A program made the position numbers and the translations under genes. A DNA stretch of 64,000 nt. Origin: Paenibacillus oralis. GTDB taxonomy: Bacteria; Bacillota; Bacilli; Paenibacillales; Paenibacillaceae. Positions 34,583 to 42,800 of this stretch are shown piece after piece; positions within the stretch are counted from its first letter, which is position 1; every line of letters starts with the position of its first letter. The stretch is from contig NZ_RRCN01000001.1 in assembly GCF_003863965.1 (NCBI RefSeq), positions 5,104,304 to 5,168,303 of the forward strand. Direction: 5' to 3'. The notes below the pieces were generated by a model. It had not been told where the DNA came from and did not search any database. It was given only the letters and a program-made list of their open reading frames with translations.

Positions 34583-35575
34583 TTATTTTTCGGCGGAACG
34601 GGAGGCTAAAATATGCTCCGCGATCAGCTTGCCGTGGCCGCGTCCGGTTTCGATAAACACCTCGTTGGCGTTGCGGCCGGAGGCGATGACCCCCGCGACG
34701 TACAACCCCGGCACGTTCGACTCCATCGTTTCCGGATCAAACACCGGCTTCTCCATGTCGCCGGCCATTTCCACCCCGGCGCCAAACAGCAGCTTGCGGT
34801 CCGGGCGGAATCCGGTCAACGCCAGCACGAAATCGTTGGGCAGCGCCGTTTTTTCGCCGCTATCGTTCGCTTCGACGACTACATGATCCGGATGGATTTC
34901 AATCACCCGGGAGTTTAGCCGCAGGTCAACCTTGCCTTTGTTTACCAGGCTCTCGAAGATCGGGCGCACCCATGGCTTAATATTGCCGGACAGATCGTCT
35001 CCCCGATAAACGACGGTGACCTCGGCATTCACGCGAACGAGCTCCAGCGCCGCGTCCACGGCCGAGTTGCTGCCGCCGATAATCGTCACTTTTGTGCCGG
35101 TATAAGGATGGGCCTCCTGGAAATAATGGGATACCTTATCGGTATTTTCTCCCGGAATGCCCAAAATATTGGGGTGATCGAAATACCCCGTCGAAATGAT
35201 CACATTCCGTGCCGCGTACTCCGCGTGTTCCCCGCCGCGCTTGAGGGAGCGCACGATAAACGTGCCGTCCTGCTGCCGCTGTACTTCCGTGGCTTCCTCA
35301 TAGGCCGATACCGGAACGTTGTAGAAGCCGCTCACTTTTCTGTAATAGGCCAGCGCTTCATGGCGGAAAGGCTTGTCATTGGGGGAAGCAAACGGCACAT
35401 CCCCGATTTCCAGCAGTTCGGCGGTACTGAAAAATTGCATATGCGTCGGATAAGAGTAAATGGAATGGACTAAGCAATGTTTTTCGAGAACAAGCACATG
35501 CAGTCCGCGCCGCTGGCATTCGATCGCTGCCGACAGTCCGCATGGCCCCGCTCCGATGATGATGACATCCTGCAT
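34583..35575 (-). CDS. ypdA: YpdA-type bacillithiol disulfide reductase
   Basis: YpdA (Bdr) is an NADPH-dependent FAD enzyme that reduces oxidised bacillithiol. The FAD motif is IIGAGPCGLSAAIE at residues 6-19; the NADPH motif is IIGGSNSAVDAALE near 165; and the C-terminal block is GLYVAGVIASGRNANEVFIETGRGHG. Cys12 within the first motif (GPCG) is the family's conserved cysteine. Length is 330 residues. It supports a bacillithiol-using Firmicute. It stands alone; the start follows AGGAGGAACCC. Confidence 0.93.
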   Translation of the reverse strand: MQDVIIIGAGPCGLSAAIECQRRGLHVLVLEKHCLVHSIYSYPTHMQFFSTAELLEIGDVPFASPNDKPFRHEALAYYRKVSGFYNVPVSAYEEATEVQRQQDGTFIVRSLKRGGEHAEYAARNVIISTGYFDHPNILGIPGENTDKVSHYFQEAHPYTGTKVTIIGGSNSAVDAALELVRVNAEVTVVYRGDDLSGNIKPWVRPIFESLVNKGKVDLRLNSRVIEIHPDHVVVEANDSGEKTALPNDFVLALTGFRPDRKLLFGAGVEMAGDMEKPVFDPETMESNVPGLYVAGVIASGRNANEVFIETGRGHGKLIAEHILASRSAEK

Positions 35576-35764
35576 GGGTTCCTCCTGTGTTTGTTGGTTT
35601 CTTTAGTTTTCAAAAAGAATTTTCAAAACAATACCATCCTACAGCAAATGCCAAAGAATAGCCAGACATTCGCGGTTTATTGGTGAAATCAAGCCATGTT
35701 GTGTCCATTGGGTGACAATTGAAGCGCGGCTGTCTCAAAACACAAAATTTGGAGTAAACTAATA

Positions 35765-35780
35765 TTGTAAGCGCTTGCCA
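35765..35780 (+). promoter_or_regulatory. Possible cre (CcpA) site
   Basis: TTGTAAGCGCTTGCCA fits the catabolite-responsive element at 14 of 16 positions, including the AAGCGCTT core. It lies 32 bases before the DUF3939 gene, just after a TAATAT -10-like hexamer. Confidence 0.5.
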
Positions 35781-35811
35781 TAAATTTGATAGATTTAGGG
35801 AGGTGCCGTAC

Positions 35812-36282
35812 ATGCTGTCGTGGTTCAAAAGAAAACCAAAACCAACTCGTGTCGGAGCCCCGGATACCGTTTCGGTTTCGCTTGATGAGGTGAGGGAGGC
35901 CGTATTGCGTTTTGAGGCCGACATGCCCGAAGGCGTAAACCGGTTATCGCTGCTAATGCCTGACGGAAGTCTGGAAATGAAGCGATTGTCGCGTTATTTG
36001 GGCGGCATTACGAATCAACGATTTTTTCTGTCCAGGGAAACCTATGAGATTTTTGATGAAGCCGACCGCCTGATTCCCTATTACTTGGACATGGTTCAGC
36101 CGGCGGTGGACAATTACATGGATGAGCAGGGAAAACTTCCGGTGTTGGAACAGTCCCGCGAGTTCCAAGTGGATTACCGGCTGTTAATGCGGGAGCATTA
36201 CCTTAAGGAAATGCCGCCGTTTCCGCTGTATGTTACGGAGCAGGAAATGCTGCTTACCCATCGTCCCAGACGCATCATGTGA
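35812..36282 (+). CDS. DUF3939 family protein
   Basis: The 156-residue soluble protein starts MLSWFKRKPKP and matches DUF3939 (YGGIT/YLGGITNQRFFLSRETYEIF segment). The ATG at 35812 follows GGGAGGTG; an in-frame ATG nine bases upstream lies too near the ribosome site. Function unknown. A possible cre site upstream suggests control by carbon source. Confidence 0.8.
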   Translation: MLSWFKRKPKPTRVGAPDTVSVSLDEVREAVLRFEADMPEGVNRLSLLMPDGSLEMKRLSRYLGGITNQRFFLSRETYEIFDEADRLIPYYLDMVQPAVDNYMDEQGKLPVLEQSREFQVDYRLLMREHYLKEMPPFPLYVTEQEMLLTHRPRRIM

Positions 36283-36381
36283 GCCTGGAGCGCAGGGCCC
36301 GATCAGGGCCTTGCGCTCTTTTCATTTGACAGCCTGTTTTACAATAGAGAGAGAATATGTAGGGGAGAGAGGGAACTTGAA

Positions 36382-37056
36382 TTGCAGCTAGAAGCGGTGT
36401 TGTTTGACTTGGATAATACGCTGATGGACCGGGACCATACGTTTCGCCGGTTTGCGGAACAGTTGGCGCGGGAGTGCCTGTTGCCTGCTTTGGAAGAGGA
36501 ACGGAATAAGCTGATCGATTATATGATTGAAAGGGATGCCGATGGATACCGGCCAAAGGAGGGCTTCTTCCGGGAGATGATCGAAAATCTGCCGTGGAAA
36601 AAGCGGCCCGACCTCGAGGAGCTGAAGGCTTATTATGACCGCAACTATATGACCCATGCCAAAGCGATGGATCACGCGGCCAAGACATTGGAAGCCTGCC
36701 GCTCGCGGGGCCTCCGGTTAGGCATCATCACCAACGGCATAAGCCATTTGCAGCACGGAAAAATCGATTTGCTCCGCTTGCGGCCGTATTTTGATACGAT
36801 CGTCGTATCCGGGGACGTGGACATCCGCAAGCCGGATCCGCAAATTTACCGGCTGGCGTTGGAACGGCTTGGCGTAACCCCGGAGAAGACGGTGATCGTC
36901 GGCGACCATCCCCGCAACGATATTTGGGGAGCGGCGCAGGTCGGAATTCGCGGGATTTGGCTGCAGCGCAAACATGCCTGGGACACGGAACTGGCCGGCG
37001 GGGAACCTTGGCGTTCCATCCATGAGTTGGACGAAATTCTTCCTCTGCTGGATTGA
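36382..37056 (+). CDS. HAD-superfamily hydrolase
   Basis: A 224-residue phosphatase-like protein with motif I FDLDNTLMD (Asp9 nucleophile, Asp11), motif II ITNGI near 116, the Lys in RKPDP near 149, and motif IV VGDHPRNDIWGA near 173. The cap domain lies between motifs I and II. It resembles YjjG/YsaA-type nucleotide or sugar phosphatases; substrate unknown. TTG at 36382 follows GAGAGAGGG with eight bases between. The promoter of the next small ORF overlaps its last codons. Confidence 0.9.
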   Translation: MQLEAVLFDLDNTLMDRDHTFRRFAEQLARECLLPALEEERNKLIDYMIERDADGYRPKEGFFREMIENLPWKKRPDLEELKAYYDRNYMTHAKAMDHAAKTLEACRSRGLRLGIITNGISHLQHGKIDLLRLRPYFDTIVVSGDVDIRKPDPQIYRLALERLGVTPEKTVIVGDHPRNDIWGAAQVGIRGIWLQRKHAWDTELAGGEPWRSIHELDEILPLLD

Positions 37057-37081
37057 CAAAGCGTGCCCGATCCAATATGAT
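37053..37081 (+). promoter_or_regulatory. Strong sigma-A promoter of the 28-codon ORF
   Basis: TTGACA (37053-37058) and TATGAT (37076-37081) are exactly 17 bases apart. The -35 overlaps the HAD stop codon. Confidence 0.85.
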
Positions 37082-37112
37082 GGATACAAAATCTTGAAGG
37101 AGGCTGGTAATT

Positions 37113-37199
37113 ATGAAAAAAGTCCATGTGTCTACGCTTGATGTTCATGAAACTTTTGACGTAAGTACGGCCTTCTTGGCGGAACAGCATTTGCGCTAG
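37113..37199 (+). CDS. Small ORF of 28 codons, function unknown
   Basis: The ORF starts ATG-AAA-AAA, ends TAG, and encodes MKKVHVSTLDVHETF then DVSTAFLAEQHLR. It has its own near-consensus promoter, a strong ribosome site (GAAGGAGG, 9 bases before ATG) and an intrinsic terminator 48 bases after the stop. The peptide is mixed-charge, not hydrophobic, with three His and no Cys, so it does not look like a toxin or lantibiotic precursor. It may be a real small protein, or a leader peptide of a regulated transcript ahead of rsgA. I do not recognise it. Confidence 0.65.
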   Translation: MKKVHVSTLDVHETFDVSTAFLAEQHLR

Positions 37200-37246
37200 C
37201 CTTTTGTTAATGCACGAGAGCTAGCGATAAGGTGCAAAGATTACCC

Positions 37247-37282
37247 AGCCGCGGGACCGTATTGTCGTCCCGCGGCTTTTTG
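37247..37282 (+). terminator. Intrinsic terminator after the small ORF
   Basis: AGCCGCGGGAC pairs with GTCCCGCGGCT around a nine-base loop; five T follow. Just upstream, GCAC and GTGC (37212-37235) could form another helix. Confidence 0.85.
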
Positions 37283-37488
37283 CTGCGCCGCCAGCGAATT
37301 TCGTTAGGCGGCCGGGAATAACGCTGCAGGAACATTGCCCCTAATTCCAATTGCACGAGCTTATATGCGCGGAATTGAGGGCGGTTTTCCTGCGGCTTCC
37401 AAAGCAGGCGCGGGGCGATAAGCCTCGCGTCTGTTTGCGCTGTTTTAGCAGGGGCTGCACCGCCATACATTTAAGGAGGAATACCCAT

Positions 37489-38574
37489 TTGAATTTGAGC
37501 AACTTAGGATGGAATCATGAGCGGGAAACCGCTTTAAGCGAGCTGGGCCTTAAGGAAGTCTGGGCGGGCAGGGTCGTGGCCGACCACGGACGCAAATACC
37601 GCATCGTTTCGGAGCGGGGCGAAGGCTGGGCGGAAATGTCCGGCCGCCTGCAGTATGAGCTTGGCGAGCGCAGCGAATTTCCGGCGGTAGGCGACTTTGT
37701 GGCGCTCCGTTTTCTGGCGGATGACAGCCAGGATGCGGTGATACACGGCCTGCTTCCGCGGACCAGCCGGATCTCCCGGCGCGCCGCCGGTTCGGTGCCT
37801 ACTGAGCAAATCGTCGCGGCCAATGTCGATCTGTTGTTTGTGGTCGCCGCGCTCAATCTGGATTTCAACCTGCGGCGCTTGGAGCGCTACTTGATTATGG
37901 CCTGGAACAGCGGGGCGTCTCCGGTGATCGTTCTGAGCAAAGCGGATTTATGCCCCGATCCGGAGCGGTATGTTGACGAAACGGAAGCGATCGCGCCCGG
38001 GGTGCCGGTCATCGTTGTCAGCGCGATGGAAAACCAGGGGCGGGAGCAGGTGGATGCGCTGCTGAAACCGGGCGTGACGGTCGCCTTGACCGGGTCGTCC
38101 GGCGCCGGGAAATCGACCATCCTCAACTGGATGGCCGGGGAGGAGATGCAGCGGACCCAAGGCATTCGCGAGGATGACAGCCGCGGCCGGCATACGACGA
38201 CGCACCGGGAGTTGTTTGTGCTGCCCCAGGGCGCGGTCATGATCGACACGCCGGGGATGCGCGAGCTGCAGTTGTGGGAGGATGACGGCGGCTGGTCGGA
38301 AGCGTTCAGCGACATCGAGGAATTGGCCAAGGCGTGCCGCTTCAGCGATTGCCGGCATCAGAAGGAGGCCGGGTGCGCGGTTCGGGAAGCGCTGCGCAGC
38401 GGGCAGCTCGAACGCAAACGGCTGGACAACTATTTGAAAACGCAGCGGGAGCTTAAGTTTCAGGCGGCCAAGGAGCAAAGCCGGCAGCGCGCCGCCAAGG
38501 CCGGGGCCGGCAAAGGCGGCGCTCCCCGCGGCAAGGGGGAGCAGCGCCGGCGGTTTGCGCAGGAGTGGGAGTAG
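37489..38574 (+). CDS. rsgA: Ribosome small-subunit-dependent GTPase RsgA
   Basis: RsgA is a circularly permuted GTPase that helps 30S subunit maturation. Motif order is G4 (VLSKADL near 145), G1 (TGSSGAGKST near 202), then G3 (IDTPGMREL near 252), which shows the permutation. An N-terminal OB domain and a C-terminal zinc motif (CRFSDCRHQKEAGC) are present. The tail is Lys/Arg/Gly-rich. TTG at 37489 follows AAGGAGGA with eight bases; the in-frame region upstream overlaps a spacer and lacks similarity. Length is 361 residues. A second RsgA/YloQ copy elsewhere in the genome is possible. Confidence 0.92.
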   Translation: MNLSNLGWNHERETALSELGLKEVWAGRVVADHGRKYRIVSERGEGWAEMSGRLQYELGERSEFPAVGDFVALRFLADDSQDAVIHGLLPRTSRISRRAAGSVPTEQIVAANVDLLFVVAALNLDFNLRRLERYLIMAWNSGASPVIVLSKADLCPDPERYVDETEAIAPGVPVIVVSAMENQGREQVDALLKPGVTVALTGSSGAGKSTILNWMAGEEMQRTQGIREDDSRGRHTTTHRELFVLPQGAVMIDTPGMRELQLWEDDGGWSEAFSDIEELAKACRFSDCRHQKEAGCAVREALRSGQLERKRLDNYLKTQRELKFQAAKEQSRQRAAKAGAGKGGAPRGKGEQRRRFAQEWE

Positions 38575-39036
38575 TCGGGATTTGACTTATGGGTGTGATT
38601 GATTTCCGAGAAATCTCCCCGTAAGATACAGGCAAGATAAGCGGATTTCAGCGATTGGTTCGAATGTTGGCCGACCAACTGCAAAAGTGCATTTGAAAAG
38701 GGGCGAATCCGGGCTATTTGAGCGATGAGATGCAAAAGTGCATATGAAAATGGAGCTTGGGAGAAATTTTGCTCAAAACGGTGAAAATGAAATGCACTTT
38801 TACCTTTGAACCACCGATTTAGAGGAGTTTCGACAAAAACCGCCTGCACTTTTGCATTTCGACGATATCCAGGAAGGGTGTCGTAAACGCTGACAAAGTC
38901 AGTTAGCCATCCATTACAATTTGAAATCAACGTTCATGGAACAAATAGCGCTTGTGGCAACCGTTAGAATAGTTGTGTGGCTAGAAAATGTATCTTGTCA
39001 GATCAGATTTAATGCAACGCTTGTGGTAACCCAATA
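38575..39036. repeat. Spacer with inverted TGCAAAAGTGCAT repeats
   Basis: No gene is seen. TGCAAAAGTGCAT occurs directly at 38680-38692 and 38731-38743; the inverse, TGCACTTTT(A/G)C, at 38793-38803 and 38845-38856. The four copies form a symmetric element of about 180 bases that could fold on itself, and looks like a mobile or dispersed intergenic repeat. Confidence 0.6.
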
Positions 39037-39392
39037 TTAAAATGACGGGGCTTGCAGCGGCAGCCATTTCAGCACGTCTAGGATCTTGGCGTCCCAGTAG
39101 CCCCACTCATGTTCGCCGGGGCCTTCCTCGTAGGTCAGGGGGATCCCCAGCCGGACACAGGCTTCGCGGAAGGTCCGGTTATCCGCGTACAGAAAATCTT
39201 CCGTCCCGCAGCACTGGTACAGCCGGGGGACCGGCTTACCGCGAAGTTTGCGTTATTCAAACGAAATCTTGCATTGATGTCCAAAGCCCCGGATAAGCTG
39301 GCCGCCGCTGCAAACATCTCGGGTTTTCGCAAGGCCAGCTTAAAAGCTCCGTATCCGCCCATCCCATCCCACGCCAGGCCAACCCTTGTTTG
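39037..39392 (-). pseudogene. Decayed esterase-family (alpha/beta hydrolase) gene
   Basis: On the minus strand, GLAWDGMGGYGAFKLA then PEMFAAAASLSGALDI resembles the nucleophile region of acyl esterases (normally GLSMGGYGA). The serine is lost through a small insertion. In a second frame, PRLYQCCGTEDFLYADN, then EGPGEHEWGYWD with the catalytic His region, gives the C-terminus ending at 39037. The N-terminal half and the part between the two pieces are missing. It is clearly non-functional. Confidence 0.8.
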
Positions 39393-39533
39393 CCTTTTAT
39401 GGCTTAGTCCAAATATAACGCCCGCCCCGGGATAATTTCTCTATCCTTCAAAACGCTTTGCGTTAAATCGTGCTACAATAAGAAGGACGGGTTAGTTCCA
39501 GGGTATCGAGGTGACAACGCTGGGGGTGGGAAG

Positions 39534-40760
39534 ATGAAGTTCCCCTGGAAAAGAAATCTGTACGTGCTGTGGATCGGGGTGTTTTTTTGCAGCACGGCTT
39601 ATTCCATGGTCATTCCGTTCATGTCATTGTTTATCGCGCATGATCTCGGAGTGACGAAGAATTTGACCCTTTGGTCGGGCTTTGCGTTCGGCATTACGTT
39701 TTTGGCCGGAGCGTTGATATCCCCTTATTGGGGTTCGCTGTCGGACAAATACGGACGTAAGCCGATGCTGCTGCGCTCGGGGTTTTCCTTATGCGCCGTA
39801 TATATACTTAACTCATTGGTTCAGGATCCGTATCAGCTCATTGCGGTGCGTATTTTATCCGGACTATTGGCCGGTTACGTGCCGTCGGCGATCGCGCTGG
39901 TGGCCACGAATACGCCGGAGAAGCAGGTGGGTTACTCGCTGGGAATCATGTCGACGGCGGGGGCGGCGGGAGGTATTATCGGACCGCTCGTCGGAGGCTC
40001 GCTCACCAAGTTTATCGGTTACCGCGAATGCTTTCTGGTTGCGGGAGGGGTGGTGTTGTTTTCCGCATTGATCGCTTTGATTTTTGTGAAGGAAGAAAAC
40101 TTTGACCGCAACCGCGAACGTTCCCATGTGCTAGACGACTTAAAGGAAGCTTCGGCGAACCGTCCGTTTATGGGCCATCTGCTCGTCGTGATGCTCGTCA
40201 CGGCTTCAGTCATGGTGCTGGAGCCGCTGCTTTCGCTTTATGTGCTCGATCTTGGCGCCTCGGCGTCCGACGCCTCCTTCAGTTCGGGCATTATCTTCTC
40301 GGCGGTGGGCATCGCGACCGTGATCGCCGCGCCGATTTGGGGCAAAATCGGCGGCCGCATCGGCTACAAGAATACGTTGATGATCGGTCTGATCGGCGGC
40401 GGCCTGGGCAATATTCTGCAGGTTCTTTTCCACAATCAGGTTGGGTTCGGTGCGCTACGTTTCGTGTACGGCTTGTTTTTTGCCGCCGTGTTCCCGGCTT
40501 TGAACGCGCTGATCGTCGAGGTCACGAAGCCGGAGTTCCGCGGCCGGGCCTTCAGCCTGAACCAATCGGCCAGCCAGCTTGGCAATATGGTCGGCCCGAT
40601 CGCAGGGGGCGCCCTTGGCGGCTGGATTTCCATTCCGCTCGTCTTTGTGATGAATGGCGCGCTGCTGGCGATAACCGCAGTGGTGCTACGCCTGAAGCCG
40701 CTGCTCCAAAGCAGGCATGCCGACAAAAGACACGATTCAGCAGCCGGCAGGTCCGGTTAA
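39534..40760 (+). CDS. MFS drug exporter (DHA1 type)
   Basis: This 408-residue protein has 12 predicted membrane helices. Motif A GSLSDKYGRKPMLL lies between helices 2 and 3, and motif C-like GIIGPLVGGSL in helix 5. It resembles YqjV/YttB-type multidrug resistance exporters of Bacillales; substrate unknown. ATG at 39534 follows GGGGGTGGG. It is a single-gene unit closed by a strong terminator. Confidence 0.9.
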   Translation: MKFPWKRNLYVLWIGVFFCSTAYSMVIPFMSLFIAHDLGVTKNLTLWSGFAFGITFLAGALISPYWGSLSDKYGRKPMLLRSGFSLCAVYILNSLVQDPYQLIAVRILSGLLAGYVPSAIALVATNTPEKQVGYSLGIMSTAGAAGGIIGPLVGGSLTKFIGYRECFLVAGGVVLFSALIALIFVKEENFDRNRERSHVLDDLKEASANRPFMGHLLVVMLVTASVMVLEPLLSLYVLDLGASASDASFSSGIIFSAVGIATVIAAPIWGKIGGRIGYKNTLMIGLIGGGLGNILQVLFHNQVGFGALRFVYGLFFAAVFPALNALIVEVTKPEFRGRAFSLNQSASQLGNMVGPIAGGALGGWISIPLVFVMNGALLAITAVVLRLKPLLQSRHADKRHDSAAGRSG

Positions 40761-40767
40761 TATAGTA

Positions 40768-40816
40768 AAGAGGCTCCTCCCGTTAGCGTAATGAGCTAAC
40801 AAGGAGGAGCCTCTTC
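40768..40816. terminator. Strong terminator between convergent genes
   Basis: AAGAGGCTCCTCC pairs with GGAGGAGCCTCTT, with an inner GTTAGC/GCTAAC stem. Both strands have short T-runs. Confidence 0.85.
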
Positions 40817-40835
40817 CGTATCGGCTTCTGCTAGA

Positions 40836-41075
40836 TTAGTAGAGGGAAAGCGCAAGCGTGTCAAATTCGCTTTTGCTGTGAAGGATCGCTTCGGAACCTT
40901 CGATTTCGATGCTGATCAGCGAGCTCAAGCATTTTTTCAAGGCCTGTTTGCCGTTATAAAATTTGTACTCGAGCGCGCTGGTCAGCAGCTTTAATGTACG
41001 CTGTACAGGCTGCTTGCTGTCGACGTTAAAGTAAACGGGAACGAGATTGTTTTGGAAGTTAATGAGAATTCTCAT
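40836..41075 (-). CDS. Small protein of unknown function
   Basis: The 79-residue protein starts MRILINFQNNLVPVYFNVDSK and has no recognised domain, signal or membrane segment. Coding quality is supported by a good ribosome site (GAGGTG) seven bases before the ATG at 41075 and a downstream strong terminator. Nothing nearby suggests a function. Confidence 0.7.
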   Translation of the reverse strand: MRILINFQNNLVPVYFNVDSKQPVQRTLKLLTSALEYKFYNGKQALKKCLSSLISIEIEGSEAILHSKSEFDTLALSLY

Positions 41076-41403
41076 CGTAATCACCTCAATACAGTGGTTT
41101 CATAGTACAATATTAAAGTAAGAAACTTAAAAAAACATTAAGAAAACATTATAATTCGATTAATGTTTGATGACAAAAATCACGGGAGAGGGACTGAAGT
41201 CTCTCTTTTTTGCATTTATCTTAAATACGCTTTCAGGATTAAAAAAGTTTCATATCTCTTAAAAAATATGCTTCATGCCCTATTTTTATGGGTATATTGT
41301 AATAGAATGGGAAAAATTTCCGAGCACTGCAAAAATAATAAGTGTTATGATTACACCAAAGGAACGAAAATGAAGCTTTGATCCCAAATGAGGAGGTGGA
41401 CAG
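41076..41403. other. Non-coding AT-rich spacer with an isolated terminator-like hairpin
   Basis: GAGAGGGAC-TGAA-GTCTCTCTTTTTT (41188-41212) looks like an intrinsic terminator on the plus strand, but no plus-strand gene precedes it. A TATAAT at 41149-41154 stands shortly before it, so a very short RNA is possible. The rest is AT-rich promoter-like sequence. The frame 41163-41381 lacks a ribosome site and reads through the hairpin; it is not called. Confidence 0.4.
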
Positions 41404-42231
41404 ATGTTGGTCTCAAGTGCCGTGCGGAAAGGCACGGTGAAGCTGGATGCATACTCCTGGTTTCACTTGACGAAGACTTTAGGACCAGGAGATCTGTTTG
41501 AAGCGGACCATCCTTTTTTTAAATATTTGCATAGAGGGCTGCGTAAAAACGATAACTCCACGCCGCCAAGCGACAATTTGCCAAGCTTGCCCCTGCACGT
41601 ATCGACCTGTCTGACTGCTGCGTTTCTGGCGGGCAAAGCCTGCTGGCTAAATTTTCGGGCCGGGACGAAGTCATATGAACAATATTTATATATGGCCGGA
41701 AAACAAATGGTTAAAGTAGAGAAGCTTCACGAGGAATCGCCGCGTTTGCTGTTGGAAAGCGCCGGCGGCATGCAGCAATGGTGCGAGGACCTGACTTTGA
41801 AGATGAAATGGAATTCGCACACGCCGCTTGTTGAGCTCCCCGCTTTAATGATGTCCAGAAGCCGGTTTGGAGAGATCATCGGCCAATTGGAGAGGCTGGA
41901 CCTGGAGAAGTTGACCCAGACGATTACCGCGCTGACGAATGACGAGGAAGGAAGCATTGCGCTCGCCCGCTGCCTGAAAGCTCCCGCGGCGCAGGGAGAA
42001 ATGCGTTTTTACGCCAAATCGGGGGACTGTTGGGACCTGCAAACCGTACATTTTCTGAACAATGATCATATTAACTGGCTGATCCGGTTCAGCGCCAAAC
42101 CTGAAGAAGACTGGTTGATCGCCACGCCGACCCCGCGCGACCAATTTCAGGACATGCTGCACATGTGGTTTCGGCAGCCGCCGGAAGCCCGTGCGGAAAC
42201 CCGAGTGGAGTCCCTGGCGGAATCACGGTGA
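41404..42231 (+). CDS. Protein of unknown function
   Basis: The 275-residue product begins MLVSSAVRKGTVKLDAYSWF and is soluble, with Trp-rich and His-rich patches (WLNFRAGTKSYEQYLYMAGK). No known motif is recognised. ATG at 41404 follows GAGGAGGTGG. It stands alone before a terminator; the GntR-ABC operon after it is separately promoted. Codon use is like the rest of the chromosome. Confidence 0.75.
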   Translation: MLVSSAVRKGTVKLDAYSWFHLTKTLGPGDLFEADHPFFKYLHRGLRKNDNSTPPSDNLPSLPLHVSTCLTAAFLAGKACWLNFRAGTKSYEQYLYMAGKQMVKVEKLHEESPRLLLESAGGMQQWCEDLTLKMKWNSHTPLVELPALMMSRSRFGEIIGQLERLDLEKLTQTITALTNDEEGSIALARCLKAPAAQGEMRFYAKSGDCWDLQTVHFLNNDHINWLIRFSAKPEEDWLIATPTPRDQFQDMLHMWFRQPPEARAETRVESLAESR

Positions 42232-42280
42232 TTCGAATACTGTAAATAGCGGACCGTCTTGGCAAGGCGGCTTCATAAAA

Positions 42281-42317
42281 TGAGGTCAAACGGGAAAACC
42301 CGGATGGCCTCTTTTTG
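42281..42317 (+). terminator. Intrinsic terminator
   Basis: GAGGTCAAACGGG pairs with CCCGGATGGCCTC across AAAA, followed by five T. Confidence 0.85.
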
Positions 42318-42356
42318 TTGTTTTGGAACGTGCAGGGTTGATTTTTTATGTATAAG

Positions 42357-42377
42357 TGTATATATTGTATATATACA
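42357..42377. promoter_or_regulatory. Candidate operator of the GntR regulator
   Basis: TGTATATA and TATATACA are inverted around a five-base centre, 37 bases before the gntR gene. YtrA-type regulators bind such sites at their own promoters. TATACA at 42390-42395 may be the -10. Confidence 0.6.
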
Positions 42378-42413
42378 TTGTTGACAAAGTATACAACAAA
42401 GGAAAGATGAATG

Positions 42414-42800
42414 ATGGATATTTTGCTATCCCACTCCTCGGGTGAGCCGATATACTTGCAAATCGTCCGGCAAATCCGGGAAAGCATCCTGCAAGGGAAG
42501 CTTCCCCCAGGCACGGCGCTGCCTTCCATTCGCCAGTTGGCTAAAGATTTGCAAATCAGCGTCATTACGACGAAAAGGGCTTATAACGAGCTGGAGCAGG
42601 AGGGCCTTATCGATTCCGTGGTGGGGAAAGGTTCCTTCGTTTCCGGCGGCAATCAGGAATTTATCCGCGAACAGCGGCTGAGAGCGCTTGAGGACAAGCT
42701 GCGGGAGGTTCTGGAGGAATGCCGCAGCATTCCGGTGGGCATGGAGGAACTGATCGAATGGATCAAGCTTTTGGACAGTGAAGGAGGACCAAAGAAATGA
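42414..42800 (+). CDS. GntR family regulator (YtrA subfamily)
   Basis: A short 128-residue regulator: an N-terminal winged helix (EPIYLQIVRQIRESILQGKL, then LPSIRQLAKDLQISVITTKRAY) and a short C-terminal dimerisation helix pair, without a ligand domain. YtrA-type regulators usually repress a linked ABC transporter and respond to cell-wall antibiotics. Its stop overlaps the start of the ABC ATPase gene (ATGA). An ATG at 42411 is equally in frame; GGAAAG suits 42414 better. Confidence 0.9.
   Translation: MDILLSHSSGEPIYLQIVRQIRESILQGKLPPGTALPSIRQLAKDLQISVITTKRAYNELEQEGLIDSVVGKGSFVSGGNQEFIREQRLRALEDKLREVLEECRSIPVGMEELIEWIKLLDSEGGPKK

Noticed and set aside
41163..41381. A 72-residue plus-strand frame
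   Set aside because: It reads through a terminator-like hairpin and lacks a ribosome site.
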